In this document: piece by piece, positions 1-10,404 of the stretch
Numbering within the stretch: position 1 is the stretch's first letter
Layout of the letters: every line of letters begins with the position of its first letter
Source of the DNA: Amorphophallus konjac
Lineage: Eukaryota; Streptophyta; Magnoliopsida; Alismatales; Araceae
Length of the DNA stretch: 64,000 nt
Direction: 5' to 3'
Assembly: GCA_022559845.1 (NCBI GenBank)
Contig: CM040120.1
Location: 163,724,334-163,788,333, forward strand
Notes under the pieces: model-generated
What the model was told of the DNA's origin: nothing
What the model saw: the letters and a program-made list of their open reading frames with translations, nothing else
Database searches by the model: none
Translations under genes and position numbers: made by a program

Positions 1-274
1 TGGAAATACGTGAGTATTCGTTAGGATGAATGGCACACTGTATTATATTCATGGCTTTAAAGTTTGCTGAACACTTCTTTATATCCTCATCATCCCACTC
101 ATCCTCATTTTGAGACAGAGTATACGGACCATTGCTAAGGACGCGCCACACGTCAGAGTCTTGGGCTCGTAGAAAAACATACATTCTGTTTTTCTAATAA
201 GGGTAGTTTGATCCATCAAAGAACGGGGGTCTTTGGATCGAATGCCCTTCGAGCATCATCCCCTTGTTTGCCAT
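1..274 (-). pseudogene. Partial copia-type gag, N-terminal end (element E)
   Basis: Reading leftwards from an ATG at 272-274 the frame encodes the start of a Ty1/copia-type Gag. It has the leader motif PPFFDGSNYPY followed by FLRAQDSDVW and AMNIIQCAIHPNEYSRIS, and it aligns throughout with the gag starts of elements O and D in this window. A Gag of this class (DUF4219/UBN2 type) forms the virus-like particle. The frame carries a TAG stop directly after the PPFFDGSNYPY motif, where O and D have tryptophan, which fits a TGG to TAG change. The gene runs off the left edge of the window, so its length, any zinc knuckle and the presence of pol cannot be judged. Identification as gag is firm; calling the element gag-only is analogy to O and D. 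Confidence 0.85.
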
Positions 275-324
275 AAAAAGGGATCTGCTCTACGACCGTG
301 TGGTCGAGTGAAACAGATACCAAA

Positions 325-336
325 GCTCTGATACCA
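325..336 (-). promoter_or_regulatory. Primer binding site of element E
   Basis: The minus strand reads TGGTATCAGAGC, complementary to the 3' end of initiator tRNA-Met and the usual copia primer site. It is separated by two bases from the TG that opens the LTR at 339. It fixes the orientation of E as minus and marks the inner edge of its 5' LTR. Confidence 0.9.
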
Positions 337-667
337 ATTGTTGAGTCCCGAAAGGTGATAATCAAGAGGGGAGGGGTGAATTGATTGGCCAATTAAAAAT
401 TACTTCCAAGTGAAAACTTGTTAATTAAGCATGCAAGCACTAGATCTCACCCGAACATGGATACACTTGTTAATGCGTGTGGAAAATGGTAGGTGTTTGA
501 CAATGGAATTGGTGTACGCTCAAGTCACCGTGAAGCCCACTTGACTAAGGATGCGGAAGATCAAACCACAAGTGACACATGAAATTTTTAGGTGGTTCGG
601 GTACACTGCCGTGTCCCCTACGTCCACCCCTCACTCGTGTGGATCAAGACTTCACTATGAAGTGAGC

Positions 668-692
668 CACACACACACACGCTGTGTAGAAT

Positions 693-723
<31 letters not shown>

Positions 724-769
724 GGCACCCAATCTAGGCTGCCAAACATACACACACACATACACACAC
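668..769. repeat. CA/TG dinucleotide microsatellites
   Basis: Three close runs of CA dinucleotides (about 669-680, 697-723 and 747-768) lie within the E LTR. They explain the cysteine/valine-rich short antisense ORF over the same bases, which is not a gene. Confidence 0.9.
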
Positions 770-1319
770 GTTCATGTTTCTGAACACGAACACCACACAC
801 AAGAATCTAATTTAAGATTTACAATAGATGCACAAGGTCAAGCAAAAAGATTCAGAAAATGGAGAGTGAAAAATGTTTATCGTGGTTGAAGCTCCCCCTT
901 TCACTGCCTTGAATGTAATTGAATGCTTCTGCAAGAGGAAGATCGATCCTTGAGGAAGAATGAAGCTTTGTCGCACAAACGAGGTTGTAGCTTAGATGTT
1001 CCACGCAGCTCGCTGTTGTAGATGATGTGGAGACTTGATTCAAGCTTCTTCCCTTCACTTTCAGGTTCTGAACAAGGTGGAAGAAGGCCCTTGAGCTACT
1101 ACTACGAACCTGCACTCACCAAGGTTAGAACAAGAAAAACAACTCTAGATCTTGCTACATCCTTAGGGTTTTCGACCCAATGAGAGGGTTATATCCTTCT
1201 AGGATGGTCAAGGGACACCATTAGGACAAGATCCATGAAATCTGGAGGAAAACAAGGCGGATTGACGTGAGTGGTGGGACGAATGGTTTGAGGATGCGAA
1301 AGTCCTAAATCACGGCTCT

Positions 1320-1545
1320 GTGTAGGTGTCGACACCTGGTGTCGACAACTTGGGCATTACATGGAGCAAAAACACCAAATAGAGTCCCTGGACGTTGGGT
1401 GTCAACACCAGGTGTCGACACCTGGTGTTCTGGCATGTAGCCAGCACCACATCAGGGAGGTGTCGACACCTGGTGTCGACACCTCTTGGATTGGCTGCTG
1501 GAAAAAAGGTTCTGGAACAGGGTGTCGACACCTGGTGTCGACTTT
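1320..1545. repeat. Cluster of GGTGTCGACACC palindromes in the E LTR
   Basis: Four pairs of the near-perfect palindrome GGTGTCGACACC, usually arranged as GTCGACACCTGGTGTCGAC, occur near 1325-1348, 1398-1428, 1458-1484 and 1519-1543. Single mismatches occur. In the minus-strand orientation of E they lie in U3, upstream of a TATA-like ATATAACC near 1190. Confidence 0.85.
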
Positions 1546-1687
1546 TGCCCTGCCAGAAGGCTCAAAGACCCAAAAAGCTAAGAATTGAAGCATTAACTCT
1601 TCCATGGGTGATGGCATGATAAAATGAGATTGCTAGGAGATCTTCCAACCTATAAAAACACCAAATATTTTTCAGATTGATACAACA

Positions 1688-2154
1688 TCATAGAGCTCAC
1701 AAAATAACCATTCATTTCAACTTGTTTCAATGGAAATGAGGGGACTTAAAAAAATGTTAACAAGGTAGGCTTATTCAAAGCTGTTTCCATTTGTCGTTCC
1801 AAGAGTAACGGATCAAGGAGGAATGAAAAATCCATATCAAACCACATATCAATATTTTCTTCATCATTTTACCTGAATTCACCTTCGGTCCTCAATTGCT
1901 TGCTCATTTGGTGAATTGTCCATTCAAAGACCATCGGAGTATTAACTAGTAATCTCCATTGCATGATTAAATAGATGCGGTGTTCATAAGAGTACAAAAT
2001 CAGTTCACTCAAAACCATGATCGCACATTGCATTCATTAATCATCAAAACTCATTGCTCCACTCATCATAACCTAGGGGGCAAACATTCTCTCACGTTAG
2101 CACATCCCCTGACATTGGGAAGAGTGACGTCCCACCGAGACACAGCGATAGTCC
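1688..2154 (-). pseudogene. Decayed remainder of the split PMD gene and unassigned sequence
   Basis: Immediately past the stop of the PMD exon 2, the minus strand in the same frame still reads LCLGGTSLFPMSGDV. This matches the CLAGALLFPSTEDF region of the intact PMD-like gene at 43132-44560. The similarity fades after about 2095. From there to the E LTR I see only stop-rich AT-rich sequence with no recognisable feature. Confidence 0.5.
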
Positions 2155-2613
2155 TCACATCAGTCTATCTGCATCAGTTGACCTATCCGTAATCTGGCCC
2201 AGTATCCACCTAGAAAGGTGATCGATCAAGACCCCTTGCTGGTCTATCATCCACCGAGCCTCTTGCTTGTCATGAACAATCTTGACCAAAACCTCCTCCC
2301 ATGGGAGGAGGTTCAACAGGTCTCCAGTGTCTAAGTCGCTCCATTGGAAGAGAAAATCAATCTCCTCTACTAGCACTGATGCTTCAAACTCAAGGAACAC
2401 GAAAGTGTGGGTCCCCGATTGCCACAGCTCCAATAGTGTGCCTAACCCCTCCCAGTTCCACCTCATGCTGTCGAGTCTCTTTGCCATGATGACCAGACGC
2501 GTCAGATGCCACGAGTGCAAGAAAACCCTCATGTCATGCGTGATTGCCGCCATCAGGTCATGTAGCCACCCATATCGCCGAGTGTGCTTGGCTACCGGGA
2601 AGATCAGAGTGGG
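2155..2613 (-). pseudogene. PMD-like gene, exon 2 fragment (split by element O)
   Basis: This minus-strand exon encodes a plant mobile domain-like segment: DMRVF..SWHL..L, then WNWEGLGTLLELW and GTHTFVFLEFEASVLVEEI. It aligns end to end with exon 2 of the intact gene at 43132-44560 (MRVYVARWHLLGLITHAK, STHTFLFSTFEATILLEEVE). PMD proteins resemble the MAIL1/MAIN family and are also found in Tat-type retrotransposons; their molecular role is poorly known. The exon opens at the intron acceptor CAG, which is also inside the target duplication of O, so its first exon is now 52.5 kb away at 55198-55299. An in-frame TGA at 2155-2157 ends the frame after about 150 residues, whereas the intact homologue continues for 400. 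It is therefore both split and truncated. Confidence 0.75.
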
Positions 2614-3450
2614 CTGTGTTGGGACGCTAAAGGGTGATCTAGAGGGGGGTGAATAGATCAATCACCCGTTAAAAATTTACTGTAGCAGAATCAAATGCGG
2701 AATGAAAACTTCTATTGAACAGATAGTGGGCACAATGTGAAAACCACCCAGAACAGATGAAGAACCGTTCTAAGCAAACATCTACTGCGCAAAGATAGAA
2801 ATATAGAATCTAAGCAAACCACAAAATAATCACACAGTAGACAAAGGTTTTTAGGTGGTTCGGTCCTCCAGACCTACATCCACCCCACACTCAACCCGAG
2901 TGTGGCTTACTGCTGACTCACAGCTTGAACCGCTGGGCCTCACAGCTTGCCTACAACCCGCTGAGCCTCACAGCTTGCTGTCTGAGGTACTCACCTCGCC
3001 TGCTGAGCCTCACAGCTTACTGTCCAGAGGAATCCTCCTCTGCAAAACCCGCTGGGCAATACAGCTTAGCCGTCCAGTGGAATCCACCACTGCAAGTGCT
3101 TTCACACAGCTTGAACACAAGAGTTTCAAAAAAAAACAAAACAAAAGACAAACGAAAGACAAAAGGAAACGTATCCCTGCATGGAATATAGCTCAACCAA
3201 GTGAGCAACCTCAGATCTGGTTTTGAACCAAATATCTGAGGAACGAACTCCTTCTCTCTCTCTTCTTCTTCTCTTCACACTCTGCTCGAGCTCTCTATCT
3301 CTCACTTTTTCTCTTCCGCTTCTTCTCTCTTTCTTTTCTTCTTCTTCTCTTTTCTCTGGATCGAACAGCTCTCTATTCTTTCTCTCTACTTCTGCTCTTC
3401 TGCTTCTCACCTTCTGCTTCGATCAGTCTTCATCTGTGGATGAAGGCTTC

Positions 3451-3458
3451 CTTTTATA
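3451..3458 (-). promoter_or_regulatory. TATA box in the O 3' LTR
   Basis: The minus strand reads TATAAAAG, matching the plant TATA consensus, and the same octamer is conserved in the 5' LTR at 51093-51100. It lies some 150 bp downstream, in element orientation, of the repeated-motif array, so U3 is on its right and R-U5 on its left. Confidence 0.65.
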
Positions 3459-3619
3459 AGCAGTCACAGCAGGAGCAGCACTGGGCGCGTGTCTTCCACA
3501 TTTCCCGCCCAAGTGTTTTGGCCACGTGTCATCCTGTCAGCCCTTCCAGCCTCGGATCACGTGCCCCTTCATTAAGCTTCACGAACAGAGCCTGTCAGAC
3601 AGAGAATTATCAGTTTAAT

Positions 3620-5215
3620 GTCGACACATTGTATAGACTTCATTCGATGCATCAAGCAATGTGTAGACTTGATAATGCGAAGACAATGTATAGACTTTGC
3701 AGTGTGTGTAGTGATGCACAAGATGAAGTATGCACAATGGCTGTATGGACTTGGCGTTCTGAACAATGTACATACTTGCTGCGAAGAACAGTGCTCAAAA
3801 GTAGTGCATGGACTTAGCGTGAATGCAATGCAGACACAAGAGTGTATAGACTTGTTGAATGCGATGCAGACACACAGAGTGTGTAGACTTGATGACCAAT
3901 GCATTCCAAGTAGACCCTGTACAGACTTGAATGATGAAGCACACGATGCAATGTGAAGACTTTGAAGAACATATGCTATACATACTTCGAATCAATAGTT
4001 GCACGATGTACAGACATACTCGATGTACATACTTCCTATATGCTCAAGACTATGCACAACGAATGTATATACTTGCTGTAAGGGATGTGCAGACTTGATA
4101 AATGAACCAATGTATAGACTTAGACAGTCTTGCTAACATGCATGAACAAATGGCATTGTATATACATGGCCAATGCAACGATGTACAGACTTGCACAGCT
4201 CCAGCTACAGTGCAATGTATGAACATGAAGAATGATGCATGTAACGGATGTATAGACTTTGCAATGTTCAACTGAGACGGAAGATGAGACGGACGGCTGT
4301 ACAGACTTTCCACCAAGACGATGCATGAGACGCTAAACAGCCAAGACTGTATAGTCTTCTAAATGCAGATGAACGATGTATAGACTTGCCAAGGGAAAGA
4401 CTGTACAGACTTGAGCAAAGCAAAGCAATTGAATGTATAGACTTCACGATGTGTAGACTTGCAGGTGCAACATAGGTAAAATCACCAGTGTACAGACTTG
4501 CTAGTTGCAACGTAGGTAAAATATACCAATGTGTAGACTTGCATGAGACAGTGAATGAGACGATGAAGTATGTACAGACTTTAACAGTGAGACACTGGAC
4601 GCTGTACATACTTGAAGACAATGCATGCTTCAATGTGTAGACTTCGCCTATGCATAAGACGCTAATTGAGATGGTCCAGTGTATATACTTATGCTGTGTT
4701 GCAAGATGGCAGTGTACACACTTGGTGTCCACTTGAGACGCTCAGGGAGACGGTGAGCAATGTACAAACTTGCTGAAGTGAAAGCATGAACAATCTAGAA
4801 ACAGTGCAATGTATAGACTTTACATATACACTGGCTGTACAGACTTGCCAATGTATAGACTTTAAGTCCAATGCAAAAGGCTGTACAGACTTCATGAACA
4901 ATGCATGATTGTACTGGACGATGTATAGACTTAGCCTATGCAGACCAGTCCGATGTATAGACTTCATGAACAATGCATGAATGTATAGACTTGCCATGTC
5001 TGCCCCAATAGCGATGTATGAACTTACACAGTTAAAGGATGTATAGACTTATGTTCTAAACGATGCACAAACACAACACAAGATAATGTATAGACATTGA
5101 GTGTGTAGACTTGTGTGTGTGCAGTGTGTAGACCTGTGTGTGTGTGCATTGTGTAGACTTGATGCACTGACTATACACACTTCAGAAAGTGCGATGTATA
5201 GACATGCGAATCTAG
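3620..5215 (-). repeat. Degenerate AAGTCTATACA motif array in U3 of O (3' LTR copy)
   Basis: On the plus strand the motif reads TGTATAGACTT, with variants TGTACAGACTT, TGTGTAGACTT and TGTACATACTT. I count about 50 copies by eye across 1.6 kb, roughly one per 30 bp, at irregular spacing with unrelated sequence between. All copies point the same way. The array ends shortly before the TATA box. It is not a simple tandem satellite, because the intervening sequence does not repeat. Function is unknown. Confidence 0.85.
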
Positions 5216-5299
5216 GGGGTCGACCCATCTAAGTGCACTGATGCAATGTATGCACAAAGCAATATTGAACTGAAGCTAACTGACAGAATGCAATGCATC

Positions 5300-6069
5300 T
5301 GGAGAGGGGGATTCCTGTAGCCCACTCAAAGAGCAGACCCAAGTAGGCCCAACAAGCCCCAACGAGGCAAGCTCGCCCAAGTGACAGCCCGCAGGGCCCA
5401 CTCGGAAAAGCCCAATAAAACAATGCTCGAGGAAACAACTCTCCTAGGCGGCCCCAAGGCTCGGAGAGCCCAAGCCTCTGTCAGGTCACAGGAAGACCCG
5501 CGCACAAGCTATCCCTCCGCACGAAGGGGGGAAGCGCTAGCCGGTCTATCCGACCTATCTCCTCACCGAGCTAGGCCTATCGCCCTATAGGGCCGGCCCC
5601 CCTAAGCTCGGTACGATCGATAAAATGTTCATCACTGCAGCCGTTAGAGTCCACAGCGGGCCAAACGCTAAGAAGTCCAGGAGCTCCGGCTTCCCTGCGA
5701 GGATAACGCCCCCACGATGAGGCCATAAAACGTAACCTCCACCGGAGACTACTCAGCTTGCAGGACTCCAGAGGGCGGCACACTATTTAAACCTGGGATA
5801 CCCTCCTGTGAAAGGTAAGTCCAAAAGGGCATTGTTCCACCCCCAACTCCTGAGCAAGGATCACTTCACCCCATTGGTGGAGAGGGATCTCGCGCCTTCA
5901 CCTTCTCCTCCCTATCGCAGCTCCCACCATTGCTCTACTGACTTGAGCATCGGAGGGTTTTGCCCCAGGGAATCCCCCTGGGCCCTCTGACCCGTTTCCC
6001 TGTCTTGCAGTTCATTAACTTGGTGATTACCAGCCAGCTCAGGAACCAGCGCGAGATTTCGCCTCTTCA
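5300..6069 (+). repeat. 5' LTR of element A
   Basis: 770 bp, starting TGGAGAGGGGGATTCC and ending CGCCTCTTCA, directly followed by the primer site. It is closely similar to 23211-23994; the 3' copy has about 15 extra bases near 23641. A TATTTAAA box lies at 5784-5791. No gene is present. Confidence 0.93.
5784..5791 (+). promoter_or_regulatory. TATA-like box in the A 5' LTR
   Basis: TATTTAAA followed by a C/T-rich start region. It is conserved in the 3' LTR at 23709-23716 and is the likely core promoter of element A transcription. Confidence 0.5.
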
Positions 6070-6071
6070 TC

Positions 6072-6089
6072 TGGCGCCGTCTGTGGGAA
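6072..6089 (+). promoter_or_regulatory. Primer binding site of element A
   Basis: TGGCGCCGTCTGTGGGAA lies two bases inside the LTR end. The first nine bases, TGGCGCCGT, match the complement of a tRNA-Asp 3' end. The remainder is the form commonly seen in plant gypsy elements, so the exact primer tRNA is uncertain. Confidence 0.75.
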
Positions 6090-6106
6090 ACGCACGAAGA
6101 GCCAAC

Positions 6107-7440
6107 ATGGTGAGAAGGAGCTCAAGGAGGAGGTCCGCCGGTGAAAAGGGTAAGGCTATGGCAGCAGCAGGGGATGACCCTTCCAGGGCCTCACAGAACC
6201 CTCCCTCCAACGCCAGCATCCCCGCCGACAGACCGCCACCCCCCCCCCCCCCCCCGCGGCGGCGGGGCTACCCCCTTGCGGTGGCGCCGAAGCCTTCCAG
6301 GCCCTCAATGCCAAACTGGATGTCCACGTGGAGCTCATGAAGACCCAGGCGGCCAGGGATGCAAGGTCCCGCGCCCCTTCAGGGTGCCCCCCCCCCCGCA
6401 GGAGTACGTCCCAGCACACAGCTGGAGGCCGCTTCACCCTCCGCGGCCAGCAGCTCATCCGTAACAGGGTCAGAGGACCCTCGCAAGCTCCACCTCCGGA
6501 GCAAGAGGCCTCCTCCACGCCGAGGAAAGGAAGGCGGGGGACGCAACGGCCAGATCCGGAAGCCGACATTCCCGGAGACCGCCAAGGCACCCCCCTAGCC
6601 TCGCGGCACGACAGCAACCGGAGTTATCCCTCCGGCTGCGAGATTTTGAAAGGTGCTTCGCTGAGCAGGAGCGCGCCCTTCGCACCCTGCAGAAGGCCTC
6701 TTCCCCAGAAGACGAGGAGAAATCCCTATTCTCCGAGTATATCTTGAAGGCAGAGGTATCTCCCAGAGCCCCCATACCAACCTTCAAGCTTTACGACGGC
6801 CAAGGCGACCCGGCCGACCATTACGATAGCTTCGACGCCCTGATGACTCTACATGGAGCGTCGGACCCCATCAAGTGCCGAGCCTTCGTGACCACTCTGG
6901 TCTAGGGCGCTCAAGCGTGGTTCCGGGCTCTCGCCCCCGGATCCATCTGAGACTTCAAGCAGTTCGGGTGAGTCTTCTAGGAGAGCTTCGCCGGAAGTGC
7001 CCCCCCCAAGGTCGGTAGCGGGGCTCTTGGCCCTCAAACAGGCGCAAGGGGAAAGGCTCCGGGCTTACGTCCATCGGTTTAAATCGGAAGCCCTCCGAAT
7101 CCCCCGCCTGGATGTGGCCTCGGCCACAACCGCACTGACCGGGGGTACCCGGGATGAGAACCTCCACCGCGAACTCGTCCTCCACCCTCCCTCGACCCTT
7201 GCCGAGCTAGTGACTCTGGCTCTGCGCCATGCCGAGTGCGGAGAAGTGCTCAGCGCTTGCCGAGATGCAACCGGCTCGGGTCGGGAGGGGGACAAGAAGC
7301 GAGGCCCCGAGGCAAATCCTAGCTCGGGAAAGAAGCGAGACCGAGATGGAGAGCGCAAGCGGAAGTACGAGCGGTACACCCCGTTAACCGCCCCGGTCTA
7401 TGAAATCTAGAAAGACGTCAAAGACTCGGGACTTCTCCAT
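6107..7440 (+). pseudogene. Gag of element A (broken)
   Basis: The frame starts at ATG 6107, just after the primer site, with a basic proline-rich N-terminus. The capsid-like Retrotrans_gag core follows: KLYDGQGDPADHYDSFDALM, then LHGASDPIKCRAF, AWFRALAPGSI, and LKQAQGERLRAYVHRFKSEA. It packages the element RNA. The gene is dead. A poly-C run near 6239-6256 shifts the frame, stops interrupt the capsid core near 6903 and 6948, and TAG follows VYEI near 7408. The reading passes through at least two frames. The zinc knuckle follows in the next segment. Confidence 0.85.
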
Positions 7441-7452
7441 CTGCCCGAGCCG

Positions 7453-8694
7453 ATGAGGTCGAAGAACCGCAAGCGAGACAGACATTGTCTATTCCACGGC
7501 GATCATGGGCATCACACCGGTGATTGCCACCAGCTCCAAGATGAAATCGAGCGCCTCATCCGCCTGTGGCACCTGGCTCGGTTCACTGTCGAGCGCAGAG
7601 AAGATCAAGGCGCCGTAGAGGAGATTGACAACGCCCCCCGAGGGGTCCACATCAACGTCATCTCTAGAGGAATAGCATCAGGAGGCGACAGCAGCCGTGG
7701 AAGGAAGCATCATGCCGAGCGGGCGAGCCGAGCCCCAGAGCCACCCAAGGCCCCGCCCCAGGTCATAGTCTTCTTCGATCAAGACCTGGAGGGGCTGAGC
7801 ACCCCGCACGATGACGCCCTCGTAATCTCGGCCACTATAAACCATTGTAACGTAGATCGGATTCTTGTGGACAATGGAAGTGCCCCTGATGTGTTGTCTT
7901 ATGACTGTTTCCTCAAAATGGGAGAGGGTCCATCCAAACTCCGCCCGATCCGGACGCCCCTCTGTGGGTTCAATGGCCTGGCCACTCTCCCCGAAGGAGC
8001 CCTAAGCCTGTCGGTTACCCTCGGCACCCCACCCAAAACCGTTACGGTCATGGTAGACTTCATGGTGATCAAAGGGATGATAGCGTACAACACCATTTTC
8101 GGCCAGGGAATCCTCAGCCAGATCAAGGTAGTACCATCTACCTATCACCAAAAAATGAAGTTCCCCACCAAGAATGGAGTAGGGGAAATCCGAGGTAACC
8201 AGGCCACGGCCCGAAGGTGCTACAACATCTCGGTGGAGGCCACGAGGCCGGACGGGAATAATAAGGGCCCCCGGGAAGTCGAGAAAAAATCCGCAGCTAC
8301 TAAGCCAGGTGGCGAATTGCTGACAATTTTCCTAAACGACGACCCGACCCTAGGAGTAAGGATCGAAGCCGACCTACCACTCGAGGAACAGCAGCAATAT
8401 ACGAATTTTCTTTCTAAGTACATCCGAGTCTTCGCTTGGTCCGACGATCAGCTCCCTGGGATACTAGAGGAGACCGTGTTGCACCGACTCAACCTCAACC
8501 CCACCATGAAGCCCGTGCAGCAGCGCCGAAGGAAGCACGCACCAGAGAAACAGACGATTATCAAGGCGCAGGTCACCAAGGGGCAAGAGACTAGTCTTTT
8601 TAGACCGGTCCTGTACCCGATGTGGCTAGCCAATGTCGTCCTGGTACCAAAGGCTTCCGGCGAGTGGCGGATGTGCGTGGACTTCACCACTTGA
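7453..8694 (+). pseudogene. Gag zinc knuckle, protease and RT N-terminus of element A
   Basis: An open 413-codon stretch. It begins with a CCHC knuckle (CLFHGDHGHHTGDC, residues about 12-25) that binds RNA. At about residues 120-250 lies an aspartic protease with the Tat-type active site VDNGS where most relatives have DTG. Next comes the start of reverse transcriptase (FAWSDDQLPGI and LFRPVLYPMWLANVVLVPK). It ends in a stop at the CVDF motif because of a one-base frameshift near 8690; RT continues in another frame at 8695. Upstream it is cut off from the capsid part by the TAG near 7408. Confidence 0.85.
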
Positions 8695-9290
8695 ATAAGG
8701 CGACCCCTAAGGATTGCTATCCCTTGCCCAGCATCGACCAACTGGTCGACTCGACTTCGGGCAATGAGATGCTCAGCTTCCTGGATGCCTATTCGGGTTA
8801 CCATCAGATCAGAATGAATTCTGAAGACGTCGAGAAGACCGCCTTCATCACCGACTACGGCGTGTACTGCTATACCCGGATGCCTTTCGGGTTGAAGAAC
8901 GCCGGAGCCACATACCAAAGACTGGTCAACCACATGTTCGAGGAGCAGCTAGGTCGGAACGTCGAGGCCTACATTGACGACATGCTCGTCAATACCCCCA
9001 AGGCCCAGGACCACTTCACCGACCTCGCCGAAGCCTTCGGCGTCCTCCTGAAGTACAACATGAAGCTCAATCCTGCCAAGTGCGCCTTCGGAGTAAGATC
9101 CGGGAAGTTCCTGGGTTTCTTGGTCACTCAGCGTGGGATCGAAGCTAACCCCGACAAGGTCCAGGCTATCCTGGACATGCGCCCGCCCGCCTGCATCAAG
9201 GACGTCCAGCGTCTGACAGGGCGTGTCGCCGCTCTCAGCTGTTTCTTATCCCGTGCGACCGAACGATGCTTGCCCTTTTTAAACTGTTGA
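8695..9290 (+). pseudogene. Reverse transcriptase of element A
   Basis: RT palm and finger motifs are in order: FLDAYSGYHQIRM, FITDYGVYCYTRMPFGLKNA, YIDDML (catalytic YIDD where YVDD is usual), and KCAFGVRSGKFLGF. This enzyme copies the element RNA into DNA in the particle. The frame is joined to the protease segment only through a frameshift and ends at a TGA after RCLPFLNC. The RNase H region follows in a further frame. Confidence 0.88.
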
Positions 9291-10404
9291 AGGGGCCCAA
9301 GTTGGCATCTACTACGTTCACATGGGATGAGGAATGCCAGAATGCATTCGCTGAGCTTAAGGAGTTCCTGGCTTCGCCCTTGGTGCTCTCCAAGCACGTG
9401 CCGGGCGAAGCTTTGCTACTCTATCTCTCGGCAACATCATCAACGGTCAACTCGGTCCTAGTCAGAAATGACTCGAGAATCGAAAGACCAGTCTACTACA
9501 CCAGTAAGGTGCTTAGCGAGGCTGAGAGGAGGTACCCCGCAACCGAGAAGCTCGTGCTAGCGCTGGTTACCTCCGCGAAACGCCTCCGACCCTACTTCCA
9601 GGGGCACCCCATCACCGTGCTAACCGGCAAGCTGTTGAAGAAGATTTTGGCCCACCCCGAGGCCTCGGGACGACTCGTCAAATGGGCCATTATGCTTGGG
9701 GCCTACGACATCTCGTATCGCTCGTGCTCAGCTATAAAAGGTCAAGCGCTCGCCGACTTCATCACCGAAAGCACCATCTCGACCGAAGGGAGGCTACTGA
9801 CCATGCCCGGGCCAAACTGGGAACTGTACGTCGACGGATCTTCCAACTAGGTCGGCAGCGGTGCTGGGATCCTCCTAAGATCTCCAGAAGGAGTGGAGCT
9901 ACAGTACGCCTTGAAATTCAACTTCCAGGCGTCCAACAACGCTTCCGAGTACGAGGCCCTTATATCGGGAGCACGCATGGCCCGGCGATTGGGGGCTGAG
10001 CGAGTCAGGATCCACACCGACTCTTAGCTGGTCGCAAGCCAGGTCAACGGCGAGTACGAAGCTCGAGAGGCACCCATGATCAAATACCTCCAGCTGGTCA
10101 GGAGCTTGGCCCAACAATTCGAGGGATTCGAGGTAGTCCGAATAGCCCGAGAAGAAAACTCCCGAGCGGACGCCCTCTCTCAATGGGCCTCCTCCCTAGA
10201 CCCAGAAGGTGCCCGATCGATCCTCCTCGAAGAGCTAGAGCTCCCGAGCATTGACTCGGAGCTCCTCGCTGTTGACTCGACCGTCCCGATCGAATGGCGC
10301 ACCCCCTACCTATCTTGGCTTCGAGACTCCCAAGAGCCCTCCGACCCTCGGGAAGCACACCGAATGAAGTACCAAGCCCGGCGCTTCGTCGTCCTGGACG
10401 ACAC
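9266..10404 (+). pseudogene. RNase H region of element A, cut by element B
   Basis: Contains the RT-linked RNase H (FTWDEECQNAFAELK, YYTSKVLSEAERRYPATEKL, DISYRS). A second RNase H-like domain follows, starting WELYVDGSSN, with ASNNASEYEAL and VRIHTDS. The double RNase H is characteristic of the Tat lineage. Stops occur after YVDGSSN (TAG 9848-9850) and within DSQLV (TAG near 10025, explained by CAG to TAG). The frame is then interrupted at the target duplication GACAC by element B and resumes at 17936. Confidence 0.85.

Larger units (their letters stand above)
339..1687 (-). repeat. 5' LTR of antisense copia-type element E
   Basis: The LTR begins on the plus strand with TGTTGAGTCCCG next to the primer site. 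It shares with the O and D LTRs a block reading TTTTTAGGTGGTTCGG (585-600) and a GGGGTGAAT stretch near the primer site. The outer edge is uncertain: I chose ACAACA at 1682-1687 because O and D also end in CAACA. There is no second LTR in the window to confirm it and no target duplication to read. The segment contains CA microsatellites and a cluster of GGTGTCGACACC palindromes. No coding potential is supported; short ORFs here are low-complexity translations. Confidence 0.6.

Noticed and set aside
618..800. Cys/Val-rich small antisense frame
   Set aside because: It is a translation of CA/TG microsatellites.
2282..2656. 124-codon plus-strand frame over the PMD exon
   Set aside because: The opposite strand carries the conserved PMD sequence, so this is a shadow frame.
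3572..5000. Many overlapping frames of 60-154 codons on both strands in the O LTR
   Set aside because: They are translations of the repeated AAGTCTATACA motif (recurring KSIH, VCT, MYR) and not genes.
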